Assembly: GCA_027604005.1 (NCBI GenBank)
Contig: JADGJT010000334.1
Coordinates: forward strand, 1-25,393
DNA from: Dinochytrium kinnereticum
Taxonomy: Eukaryota; Chytridiomycota; Chytridiomycetes; Chytridiales; Chytridiaceae
Direction: 5' to 3'
DNA length: 25,393 nucleotides
Of this stretch, positions 10,343-19,994 are shown one piece after another (position 1 is the stretch's first letter; the number at the start of each line of letters is the position of its first letter). A program made the position numbers and the translations under genes. The notes beneath the pieces were generated by a model. The model ran no database searches and was not told where the DNA came from. It saw only the letters and a program-made list of their open reading frames with translations.

Positions 10343-13300
10343 TCAAGCCTTAAAGCCACCATCAGAAGATTTCTTCAACATCCCCATAGCTACCCTCCTT
10401 ATATCGCCCCAAGGCACGACCCAAGCATCGAAACCATCCGTCTCCGCCCCCTTTCCCCTTACAAAATCCCTCAACATCTCCTCCTTCTTCTTATCCCCTT
10501 TGAAGTACTCCTCGGCCTTTCGAAACCCAAACTTCTCCATATCCCTCAGATTGCTCTTCTTAACTTTTGCCGACTCATCACCGCTTGGCATTCGTTTCAA
10601 CATGTATGTCCACACAAAATCGGGTTCAGGGAGGGTGGGGTTTGTGATAATATCGCTTGTCACTCGGAGACCGCAGGCGAGGATGAGGCTTGTCAGCATC
10701 GAATTGGGGGTCATGGTGAAATGACCTTGGCAACCATGAAAGCGAAAAAAGAGGTTGCGGTCTGTCACGTTCCAAGCCACGGTAGAACATCCACCAACAG
10801 TATAAGTGGAAGGAAGGGTATAAGGGATCGATGACTGAGGAATCGAAGAAGAGGCGGGATCCCCTTCCGACATCTCTTCATCGACTCGAGCCCTATTCTT
10901 TCGTTTCCCAACCTTTCCAATGAACCCAAGAGAAACATACCTTCGAAACTCTTTCCCCTCATAAACGTCTTTCTCATAATAATCATGAAACCCTCCCTCG
11001 AGAAAGTCTCTCATTTGATCATGGTTGTACTGAACAAAAAGAGAGACGTCTTCCCAGGTCCTGTAGAGAGTCTGTCGCATTCGTCCGGCTTCAGCATTAA
11101 CGTTCAGAAACCATTTCGAGTAGAACGCACAAGAATCTTCTATTAGATGGCTGTAACCGTTTAGATAGACTCCATCTTCCTCTTTAAGCCCCTCTCCAAA
11201 ATCCTCGGCGGACCGATCAATCCCAGCCCCCCGTTCCCTTAGTATTTCCCCAGCTCTTTCACGGACCCCTCTAGACAACATCCAAGCCCTCTCCACCTCT
11301 TGCATATCCACCAAGCTAGCCCCTTTGGAAACATAGGGCACTCCACCCAGTTCCGACAAGCATTCATTTGGAGTGCATCCGTAGACGGCTGGATCGAGCG
11401 AGTTAAACTTTGCAGAAGTAGGTGTTGAGATTTTAGGAACGCGGTAGACTATGCTAATTACGTGCGGAGAGGAGGGTGAGCGCGAGTGATCGAGAGTGCA
11501 GGTTTTGCGGGGGGGTTGGAAGAGTTCTTTTGGCCTCCATTTTCCGGACCGCCAAAGACCGCCTTGGAGGGTAGAGAAAGTGATTAGGATGAACAGCGAA
11601 ATTGAAAAGAAGGGAAGAAAAACTCTCTTCTAAGCCCCTTCCCCCCCCCCCCCCTACCCCCCAAAAAAAACAAAACAAAAAAAAAAAAAACAACAAGAGA
11701 CTTACCACCGCCACAATTCGTGCAAAAGCTAAACCTCCCAAAGCACTCCCAACAAATCGCCTCTACCCCAAATCCCGGATTTTGCCACTCTTCCGTATCC
11801 CCTAAACCTCCTCTAACCCCTCCAGTCCCAATACCTTTCCTGCAAAGCTGGCATCTCGTCCATCTCCTCTGCCCTACCGTTCTATTCTTCTCAGCAGAAT
11901 TAGGAGGCGGTCCGCACCCCTCACATATCAAATCAACAGCGAAAGGCAAGGTTTTAGGGTCAGGGTCACCTGAAGCTTGTGTATATAAGTAAAGTGTAGC
12001 GAGAGGCTTTTTGCAAAAACTGCAGTGAGCGGTAACCGTATGGTGAGGTCTTGATGTTGTTACTGTTGTAGTTGTAGTTGCTATTGTTGATGCTGTAGCT
12101 GTGATTGATGGCTTGGAAAAGGTTGAAGTTGGGGCTTGGAGGGAGTGCGTGGATGATAAGGTTGGAACTGGTCCAAATTCTCCAATCTCTGCCAACGATA
12201 TATCCAAATCCATAGATCCAGTAGACGGTTCCATCCCGACTCCATTCCCAACCGAAGGCTGATGCTGCACGGTCGTAAATCCTCCGGTGTCGTTCAAAGA
12301 AACCGGTACAACGGTCCCCGAAACAGCACCAATGCCATTCGGCTGCACGGTGACGAGAATTGGTAGCATGGGCTCTGAAGATGATGCGGTAGGGTTAAAT
12401 CCCATAGGAAAAGACGCGTAAGCTGGTTGGTGGGGCTGTTGGTTGAGTAGGATGTTTTGAATAGGCCAATTCTGGAGGTTGATCCATGGAGATTGAATTG
12501 GCAATGGGCGTTGAATGGGCATGATTGTGGTAAGGGGAAGATAAGTCGATGTTCCGGCGGCAGTGGGGAGGTTTGAAGAAGAATTAAAAAACTGTTGTTC
12601 CTGTGTAGAAGCTTGCAGTGCTGACTGATGGTTGATAGGATTATTTGGATTTGACCACGGTGAGGCATTAATCAGCCCTTGGACAGGAGATGTGGGCGTC
12701 GAACCCATAATCGATGAAAAGGAATTTGGCTGAGGACTCAATATGTGAAAGGCATTTCCGCTCGAATGCATCTGCCCCCCAGCTCCCCTGACCATTAAAC
12801 CGTCTCCCGTCACCTCTCCAAAGCTGTTCACAGGAGACGACGTTGACGGCAGGGCATGATCCCACCCGATGAGGGGGAGGGGTGTCAAGTTATCCGGGAA
12901 CATGATGTCTGAGTCATTCTGATTTAAGGGTGGATGGGCAGTGATTTGGGAGTTACCGAAAGTGCGAAAACGCTTAGAAGGGGGAAGTGTGGGACTAGTG
13001 GTCGGCTTTAAGGGTGACGGAAAGATGAACGGTGGGGTTGCCGTCGTCGCCGCTGTCATCCAGAGAGGGTTGGTTGAAGTCTGAGGCAGACGTTTACCAA
13101 TGATCGGATACAGTTAGAGGTGCAGAAGGTGACAGCAGCTGAAGGAAAATAACCTGTTCGAAGGTAAGGGATCCTGCCGTCGACATCCCACTTCCATCGC
13201 CCCCAATCACCCACCCATTATCACCACCATCAGCTGAAGGACCACCAACACAATTCTGAAGATCATGTTGCTGCCGACGCTGCTGGTCCTCTTGATTTTG

Positions 13301-13348
13301 CAGAAGCAGAAGGCCATCGTAATTGATGCTGTCGTGATGGTCTCCCAT
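10343..13348 (-). CDS. CxxC-rich protein with low-complexity N-terminus, 3 exons, 929 aa
   Basis: Exons are 13348-13154, 13080-11706 and 11562-10343 (2790 nt, 929 codons plus stop), with GT-AG introns of 73 and 143 nt. Residues 1-65 (from MGDHHDSINYDG) include a Gln/Arg-rich stretch. Residues 66-415 are rich in Ser, Thr, Pro, Asn and Gln, which looks disordered. Five CxxC pairs follow: CSFC (418/421), CEGC (451/454), CQLC (475/478), CWEC (508/511) and CTNC (518/521). They probably bind zinc. The splice to exon 3 joins CTNCGGG directly to GLWRSGKWRPKELF. The remaining 400 residues are mostly charged and helical, with VQYNHDQMRDFLEGGFHDYY and SSTYTVGGCSTVAWNV-like stretches. I do not recognise the family. 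A low-complexity region plus zinc-ribbon-like cysteines suggests a nuclear or nucleic-acid-linked role, but that is inference. The start is the first Met after which composition becomes protein-like; an upstream in-frame Met at 13591 would add a less protein-like 81-residue leader. Confidence 0.8.
11641..11690. repeat. homopolymer tracts inside intron 2 of the CxxC-rich gene
   Basis: A run of 14 C, then six C, then A-runs (plus strand) read as a T-run followed by a G-run on the coding strand, just inside the 5' splice site at 11705. Such tracts are prone to sequencing and replication slippage, so the exact intron length of 143 nt may vary. Confidence 0.8.
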
Positions 13349-13619
13349 TGCAAAGCAGAGAAGAAAAACAGTGTCCACTTCAAAACAATTCCAGTGCAAC
13401 AACTTATTCCAGTAAATACGGTGGAGCGTTGCATGTTCAATGCGTGTGAATGGTAGGAGGAAGGATTTAAATGGTTGAAAGCTGAGACGAAACAAAGATG
13501 TTGTTGTTTGGAAACATCTAGGTATGCGTGTTTGAAGGCCAAAGCGTGTAAATCTGTTGTTGTCTTGATACACGCTGCTGTTCGGAAGCATTCAGCATAA
13601 CGTCGTCCTTGAGCTTAGG
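13349..13619. promoter_or_regulatory. divergent promoter region of the CxxC-rich and kinase-Sel1 genes
   Basis: The two genes start back to back, 271 bp apart (409 bp if the kinase gene starts at 13758). Both promoters must lie here. No clear TATA box is seen. The distance suggests shared control, which is inference. Confidence 0.5.
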
Positions 13620-16464
13620 ATGCTTCATAGATTCGAACGACTGGTCCTTTCGCAAGCGGCAGAGAACAACGTTGAGGTTCCTTTTGTCGTCCTTGCAACT
13701 CTGTTTCGACGTGTCAAGTCCAAGAAAGCACGCGGGAGAAAAATAGATTCAGCAAACATGTCGGACATGTCCAAATCAGCATCACACCGTTATGGTCTCC
13801 AACAAGCCAGCGACAACGAGGATGACACCTTTATCGTCCTCGACGAGAAAGGTAACGACGACGGCAGAAGCATCGACATTGGCAAAGAGTACTCCATCAC
13901 CACCTCCGATTCCAGCGACGAAGATGCTGAACAGGCATCAACACTTGCTGGCTCCTCACCGCCCCAATCCAAGCGGTTGAGCATCACCAAACCTTCTATC
14001 ATCAACAGCGCATCGGCGAATCAAGGTCCTCCCATCTCTAGCATAAAAAGACTTCCTGGCCCACCACTTCATCAGACAAAAAGTGTTGTGATCACAAAGG
14101 GGGTGTATGGGGACACGTTTATCGCAGTGAAAATGGTTGCTACGATTATGAAGGGATGGCAAGAGAGAGTTCGGGAGATAGTTAAGCTCAATCACCCTCG
14201 GGTTATTCGATATTTTGGGGTCTTGTCGGACCAACCGAAGAGTTTAATAATGGAGGTTTGTGCTGTCGCTTCTCCAAAACTAACACCCCAACCAGCTGAT
14301 GGAGATGTCCCTCTACACCTACTACACAACACAACCTCGTCCGTCTGAGTTGACTTCGATGCGACTAGGATGGCATGTGTGCATGGGAATGTCGTATTTA
14401 AAGAATGCTGGCGTGTGTCATGGAAATTTGACGAGTCAAGGCGTCCTTGTTGGGAGGGATGAGAGAGGAGTAATAGTTGCGAAGATTGGGGGTCTGGATT
14501 GCTGCTCAGAGGAAGAGAGGGAAGAAGAATGGGATGCTTTTTGGAGGGAAGATGGAGGTTTGAGGCGGGGCCTTTGGATGGAGCCTGAAGAACTTAAGGC
14601 GGTGAGTTTTGTCGTTTTTGTTGTTTGGTTATTTTGGCTTTGAAAGTGATTCAGTTGCTTGTTTTTTTCTTGGTTTTTTGTGGATGTGTTAAACAATACT
14701 CTAGTGCCCTCATTCTTTGCTGAAGTTTCTGCGTGAAGTCTAATTCTCTTCTCGATTGTCAAGAACACGCCCGCAAATGATCTGTATGGAACGACGGTAG
14801 TTCTAACCGAGATATTTTCCTGGTCCGGTCCGTTTGGTCGTCCCCTAGGGTTTTACTGGCCAAGACTAGCCCGTTTCCTGACGCATCTGCGCTCAAAGGC
14901 TTTCCGGTTAACACATCTAACCGACATTATCGAGTACGTTAACTTTCGATGCACTAAAGAGGTTAGGTTGATGATATTCGATGTGCTGTGTAAAGGGGTT
15001 GGATCGCTGGAGGGCTTTTGTGATGCGTTTCAGGGGTATTTTTTGGAGAGGCCTGATCTTTTACAAAGATATATTTACAGTGATAAAGAGATTCGGGAGA
15101 TGGAGAAGAGGCAGGGAAGTGAGGAAGATGATGATGATGAGAAGGAGGAGGAGGAGGAGGACGAGGATGAGACGGGAGTTGAGGTTCCAAAGAAAAGGAG
15201 TGAGATGCCTTTTATTTCAAATCGCTTTGGTGGCTGGCGACAGCTTCAGAAGTATTGTTTGAATTGGGAGGTGCTCCATCTCAGTGGAGAGCTTTATCAG
15301 AAAGGGTTCAATCCTGCAACGATTGACATCGATGAGGAAGTGATCAGGATGGAGAAGGAGATAAAGTCACATTACGAGTTCCCATCTATCACCAAGTCAG
15401 ACGACGAAAGGAGAGGAGAAACGCTACCTGGTCCCCCTATCAGAAAACGAAAGCGACGACCGGAAGCCATATACGGCGCTATGACGACGTTTACAAATGA
15501 TACTCCGTCAGCCCATATGTACTTTGATGATATTAAGAACTTCACATCCCAACTTAGTAAGGACCGATTCCTGTATCGTGCCATTGAGGATATTCGCATC
15601 GGGCTTAGCAGGCTTCCCATCCAACAAATTTTGATGGGAACGGATAAAGAGGACGCGAAAAGTCGGAACTTACTTGCAGCGTGTTATGAAGTTGGGAGAT
15701 GCGTTCCCCAAAATTCGAAAGAGGCCGTTCGACTTTATCGACTTGCTGCTGAAGAAGGGAGCGGGGCTGCAATGTGTAATCTTGCGAGGTGTTTGGAGAT
15801 TGGTCTTGGGGGTGTTGTTGATGTGGATGAGGCGTTAGATTTAAGCAGGGTAGCTGCCCAGCGGGGCTACCCTGCTGCAATGACTCGAATGGGGTTGAGG
15901 TTCCTATTAGGGAATCATGGGGTAAAACAGAACTTTGAGGAAGCTGTAAAGTGGTTTCGCGACGCGGTAAAAAAGGGGGATATGGTTGCGTTGAACAATT
16001 ACATCTGCATGCTTCAACGTGGGATGTTTGTTCAAACTCCGCAACACCGATCCGAGATTCAAGAGGGGCTGATGGAAGTATGCACGCCGATTGATGTGAT
16101 TCAAAACAACATGGCCTGCTTTCTTGCTTCCGCGGGACAAGTTGAGAAAGCTGCTGAGATGTTTAAGGCCGCGAGTCGACATAGGTTGCTGGTTGCAAAT
16201 TATAACTATGGATTGTTTTTGAAATATGGGATTGGAGGACGGAAGGATGAGGTTGGCGCTCACCTCAGAATGAGCGGGCTTATCATGATCAATGAAAAGG
16301 ATGAGATGATTGCGCCGTATGGGCTCGAGTCTGCGCCTGAACCGTTGGCAGAGGGATTGCCAGGTTTTATGGAGTTTGAAGTGAAGTGGGAAGGGGCGGA
16401 GAAAGTTATTGTAAGGGGAGCAGTTTTCTTTAAAGCAGACGAGTGGCCAGTGCTGGAGATTTAG
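13620..16464 (+). CDS. pseudokinase (TKL-like) fused to Sel1 repeats, 3 exons, about 880 aa
   Basis: Exons are 13620-14255, 14296-14601 and 14764-16464 (880 codons plus stop; 834 if started at the more plausible Met at 13758, MSDMSKSASH). Introns are 40 and 162 nt, GT-AG. Numbers here count from 13620. A Ser/Asp-rich N-terminus leads into a kinase-like fold: GVYGDTFIAVKMV with the VAIK lysine K171, a helix-C-like QERVREIVKLNHPRVIRYFG, and hinge LIMELMEMSLYTYY. The catalytic loop is CHGNLTSQGVLV (253-264), so HRD is HGN and the Lys and Asn are also lost. The DFG site reads KIGGLD. The APE-like WMEPEEL and helix-F Asp (NDLYGTT) remain. Catalysis is therefore unlikely. Then come an acidic tract (about 434-450), a basic RKRKRR (542-547) and at least three Sel1 repeats (about 616-725), for example QNSKEAVRLYRLAAEEGSGA. 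Sel1 repeats bind proteins, so a scaffold role is likely. Confidence 0.88.
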
Positions 16465-16891
16465 ATTATTTTTGTACTTAGTTCTTCCTGTCTTTTATTT
16501 TCATGTCCATGTTCTTTGTATTTTAGATTGTTTTCTTTTCAGTGCACTTTTGTATGTAGCGTAGATTTCATTCCGTTGGGTTATTTCTTCCTGATCATCA
16601 CCTTTCAATCAGCGGTGCCTGCTGTACGTAGTTTGCATTTCCCTCCTTTATCCCCGTCATTTTAAATAAACATCTACATCCCCATTAAATATCTTCTATG
16701 TAAATACTGGATATTCAGGGATGCAAAGAGCTCGGCAGAATAGCATCTATGGTATAAACCTTCACAGTATCCACTGCTTACCTATAGAGAGTTCACCCGT
16801 TCGGCGAAACCTCATTCGAATAAAACCTCGCGCTTGCCCCTCACCCGACCAACAGACCCTTTCTCAATCTCACCAGCAACGCTCAGAAACA
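16465..16891 (+). other. intergenic region between kinase-Sel1 and ZADH2-like genes
   Basis: A T-rich 3' flank of the kinase-Sel1 gene (16470-16560) is followed by the promoter and leader of the ZADH2-like gene. Two AATAAA-like or TAAATA elements near 16664-16700 could serve 3' end formation. From an ATG at 16721 a frame runs without a stop into the ZADH2-like start, see the findings. Confidence 0.5.
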
Positions 16892-18564
16892 ATGCAGAAG
16901 GCCGCCAACCTCCCCGAGACCTTTCAAAAGTGGGTGGTTCACACTCTGAGCCAAAAGTTTGAGGAGGCCACCAAGCTCCAGACGGTGAAGACTCAGGATG
17001 TGCTGGCGACGATGAAACCTCATGAGGTGCTTGTAAGGAACCACTATGTTGCCATCAATGCTTCGGATGTTAACTACACTGGTGAGCTTCTACATTGGTT
17101 TTAATAGCGTTGTTTGGCTTCTAACATGTTCGGATGTGCTTTCTTTCTGTGAAAAGCTGGTCGCTACGATCCCAAGATTAGGCCGTGAGTTTCTGCTTTA
17201 ACTTTTGATGACCTTTGCTGATATGAACGCTTAACACCGTCTTCAACAGCCCTTTTGACTGTGGGTTTGAATCACTCGGTGAGGTCGTTGCCACTGGATC
17301 AGCCGTTCGCAAGCTCAAGCTTGGTGACATTGTTGTCTCAATGTCCAACGGTGCTTTCACCGAATATCAGGTACCCTTCTCCCCTCTTTTTACGACCTCC
17401 ATCTCTTCATCATCATTTTCTAAATCGCTCTGAACATGTCTTATTTGCCAAAAACTCGTCACCTCATAAAACACAGATCCTCCCCGAAAAGGTCGCCATC
17501 CCTGTCCCATCAGCAAGGCCTGAGGTTCTTGCACTTTTGGTTTCGGGTCTCACGGCCTCCCTTGCTTTGGCTCACCACGGGCGCATGGGAGACAAGAAGG
17601 GTGAGACGGTGCTCGTCACGGCTGCTGCAGGAGGTGCCGGTCAAATTGCCGTGCAGTTGGCCAAGCTCGCTGGTAAACGATGAGTTCTTGTTTTTCTTCT
17701 GCGTCTATTGTCTTTCCGCTAGAAATGAAGAGAATAGCCAGGATCACTGTTTGTTTTTGTATAAGTCTGGCCAGTTCTCAACCATTTTTTTTTTTCGCCT
17801 TGTGATCATTAGGCTGCCACGTTATCGGAACCTGCTCATCCGATGAAAAGGCCAAGTTCCTTAAGTCTCTTGGCTGTGACCGCGTCATCAACTACAAGAA
17901 GGAGGACATCGGTGTTGTGCTGAAGAAGGAATACCGTCGCGGTATTGATATCATTTTCGAAAGTGTGGGCGGCAAGACTCTGACCGACTGCTTCAATAAG
18001 TGAGTAATCCCTCCTCCTTAGTCTTGCCTTTTTTTTTTCTTGACGCATAACTAAACGAAGATAAAAAAAACTTGTGAACCAGCTTGGCATTTAAGGGCCG
18101 TCTCATCATCATCGGTGCTATCGCCACCTACCAAAATGAAGCCAGCGGGTAAGCTTTCTCACCCTCCTTACCCCTTCTCACAGATAATTTAAAAATGTCA
18201 CCCAGCCCCATCAACTCGATGAAGTCTGTTATGACCGACCAAGTGACCACCGCCGACCTCCTCCAAAAATCGGCCACCGTGACCGGATTCTTTTTGAACC
18301 ACTACACCGAAGACTTTGCGGACCACTTGAAGGCGATGACTTATGGGGTGAACTCTGGGTTGATCAAGCCTGCGCTTGATATGAACTTTTCAAAGGGTAT
18401 CGCATCAGTCCCAGAGGCTATTCACTTTTTGCATGTGAGTTGGTTGTTTGTTTGTTTTTCGCATTGCCGTTTCTAACTTTTTGTGTCTTCTATTTCGCTT
18501 CAAGTCCGGGAAGAACACTGGCAAAGTCGTTGTCCCTCTCCTCAAAGGGTCCTCAAAGCTTTAA
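16892..18564 (+). CDS. ZADH2/prostaglandin reductase 3-like zinc-type medium-chain oxidoreductase, 8 exons, 358 aa, PTS1
   Basis: Exons are 16892-17081, 17157-17184, 17250-17370, 17477-17672, 17813-17999, 18083-18148, 18206-18434 and 18505-18564 (1077 nt, 358 codons plus stop). All introns are GT-AG, 57-140 nt. The protein belongs to the quinone-oxidoreductase branch of the MDR superfamily, NADPH-dependent reductases of activated double bonds. The GroES-like half contains [20 protein letters not shown], then [17 protein letters not shown], as in animal ZADH2. The cofactor-binding half has [19 protein letters not shown] and [20 protein letters not shown], then INYKKED. The C-terminal part has [11 protein letters not shown], typical of this subfamily. 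The last exon ends KGSSKL, a type 1 peroxisomal targeting signal, which fits the peroxisomal location reported for mammalian ZADH2. The structural-zinc cysteines of alcohol dehydrogenases are absent, as expected for quinone oxidoreductases. The substrate cannot be told. Confidence 0.94.
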
Positions 18565-18862
18565 ATGGGGGCTTTAATAATCCCAGACGATTAGAGCAGC
18601 CCTTATGTCGCAGAGCCGACAAGATTGAATTGTATTCGTTTTTATCAGCCTCCTGTTCTTGCCGTTTGTTACGATGTTCTGTCCTCGTTATCCTTCCTCG
18701 TTATTTCATTGGTTTCTTTTTGGGAATAAAAATGTGTTTTTAAAAGAATCGATACATCTGTGTTGAGGTAAATATGATTAAGTATCAGTCAGGTACCAGT
18801 TGAAAAGGGGAGTAAAGACGGCACTTAATGAAAAACAAGGTTAATGATAATGTAAACATTCA

Positions 18863-18884
18863 AAAGAAAGAAAGAAAGAAAAGA
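18863..18884. repeat. AAAG microsatellite
   Basis: The repeat unit AAAG occurs about five times in tandem, with one imperfect unit at the right end. It lies downstream of the ZADH2-like gene in non-coding sequence. Confidence 0.8.
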
Positions 18885-19393
18885 AAAACGATGAAGAAGA
18901 TATAAATAGAACTCGCCATGTAAAGAGGCGGTGTTGTGTTAGGTTGTAGGCAGGTTGCTATAGGGTGTAAGTTTTTTCTAAATGCAATAATGAACAGGGG
19001 TTAGGGTTGAGATGGCGTTAGAGGCCACCACACTACCAGCAAGACCATCCTGGAACCGCTGAATCCCTCCCTGCAAGGTTACCAGAACAAATCAGGTCAT
19101 TGCTCCCAGATGGCTTTGGGCCGTTGGCAGTGATTGCAGCCTGGTTGAGCTGCGTGGTGAGACCAAGGTTCCCAACCATTGACAGCGTTGGCCTGGACGT
19201 TCGCCACGTTCTATCTGCTTTTTTAGTGATTGCTTATAGCCAAGCTGTAAAATTGTATCGCGTAAACTTGACGCGTTTGCTGTCTTTCCATTTCTGTTCC
19301 CTCCCCAAACACACCCTTTTGCCTCAGAGCTACCCTTTTCTTTTTATTCGTTCTTTTCTTTGTTTACATTAGCGGTTGATGAGGCAGCCGCTA

Positions 19394-19420
19394 CTGTGGC
19401 GCTAGGATGGAGCGCCACAG
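19394..19420. repeat. perfect 10-bp inverted repeat with 7-nt loop
   Basis: CTGTGGCGCT (19394-19403) and AGCGCCACAG (19411-19420) are exact reverse complements, separated by AGGATGG. The stem is GC-rich and would fold stably in RNA or DNA. It lies outside any supported gene. Confidence 0.85.
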
Positions 19421-19545
19421 GTCGTCATGGGACAGATAGGGAGGGCAGGATAAAAGGATCTGGGTTGGGAATGTTCCCATATACACAAGACTCCAAAATC
19501 AAAAATAACCCCCACTCCTAATCGAATAAATCTCGAGGCTCTTAC

Positions 19546-19636
19546 CTCCAAACTTATCTGAGTACAAGTCAAAGTAAGCAGACGCTTCCCAGCCCCCGCT
19601 GGCAAGATTCTTTATTGAATTTTCAACACAAGCGAC
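19546..19636 (-). CDS. possible orphan exon
   Basis: A 91-nt stretch on the minus strand is open for 30 codons and includes NLASGGWEASAYFDLYSDKF. It is preceded by a pyrimidine/G-rich TAG acceptor (GGTAG at 19637) and followed by a good GTAAGA donor (19545). The composition looks like real coding sequence. No partner exon could be joined with confidence and no family is recognised. It may be part of a decayed or unrecognised gene. Confidence 0.3.
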
Positions 19637-19994
19637 CTACCAACACCAACACGCAAGCTCAACCATTTAGCGTGGTCAAATTCTGTCAATTAGCCAACTT
19701 TATTATTCCTTTGAAATGATTTAACGCGCCAAGCTTGAAGTGATCCAGTCGCGCGACAACACATATTCCACAACTCCTGCCCAGATGTATCAAATAGATC
19801 CCACATTGGCGCATTCCCTAGAGGGGGAGTCATTCAGAGCAGAGTGAATAAGCGATGAGTTCAGAGACCGTAGTGAATACTGTCCGAATTCAACTTCTGC
19901 GGGACGGTCTTGTACAAGTCATCCACAAAACCTAGCAACAGCATCAGCTCTATTTATTTAATGCAACAGCAGCAGCATCATCTCCAATAACAAT

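Larger units (their letters stand above)
18565..19994. other. 1.4-kb region without a supported gene; coding-like fragments and a hairpin
   Basis: The first 200 bases are the T-rich 3' flank of the ZADH2-like gene. At 18863-18884 there is an AAAG microsatellite. On the minus strand several short stretches look coding (18978-19200, 19546-19636, 19861-19931), two of them bordered by splice-like signals, but I could not join them into one frame. A perfect inverted repeat lies at 19394-19420. The region may hold a decayed gene, a short unrecognised gene or a non-coding transcript. Confidence 0.4.

Noticed and set aside
10235..10834. 199-codon plus-strand ORF
   Set aside because: It overlaps the last exon of the CxxC-rich gene in antisense; the minus-strand frame is longer and continuous with exons having clear cysteine pairs.
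14968..15262. Arg-rich second frame inside the kinase-Sel1 gene
   Set aside because: It is the +1 frame of an acidic GAG/GAT-rich tract, which always gives Arg/Met-rich shadows.
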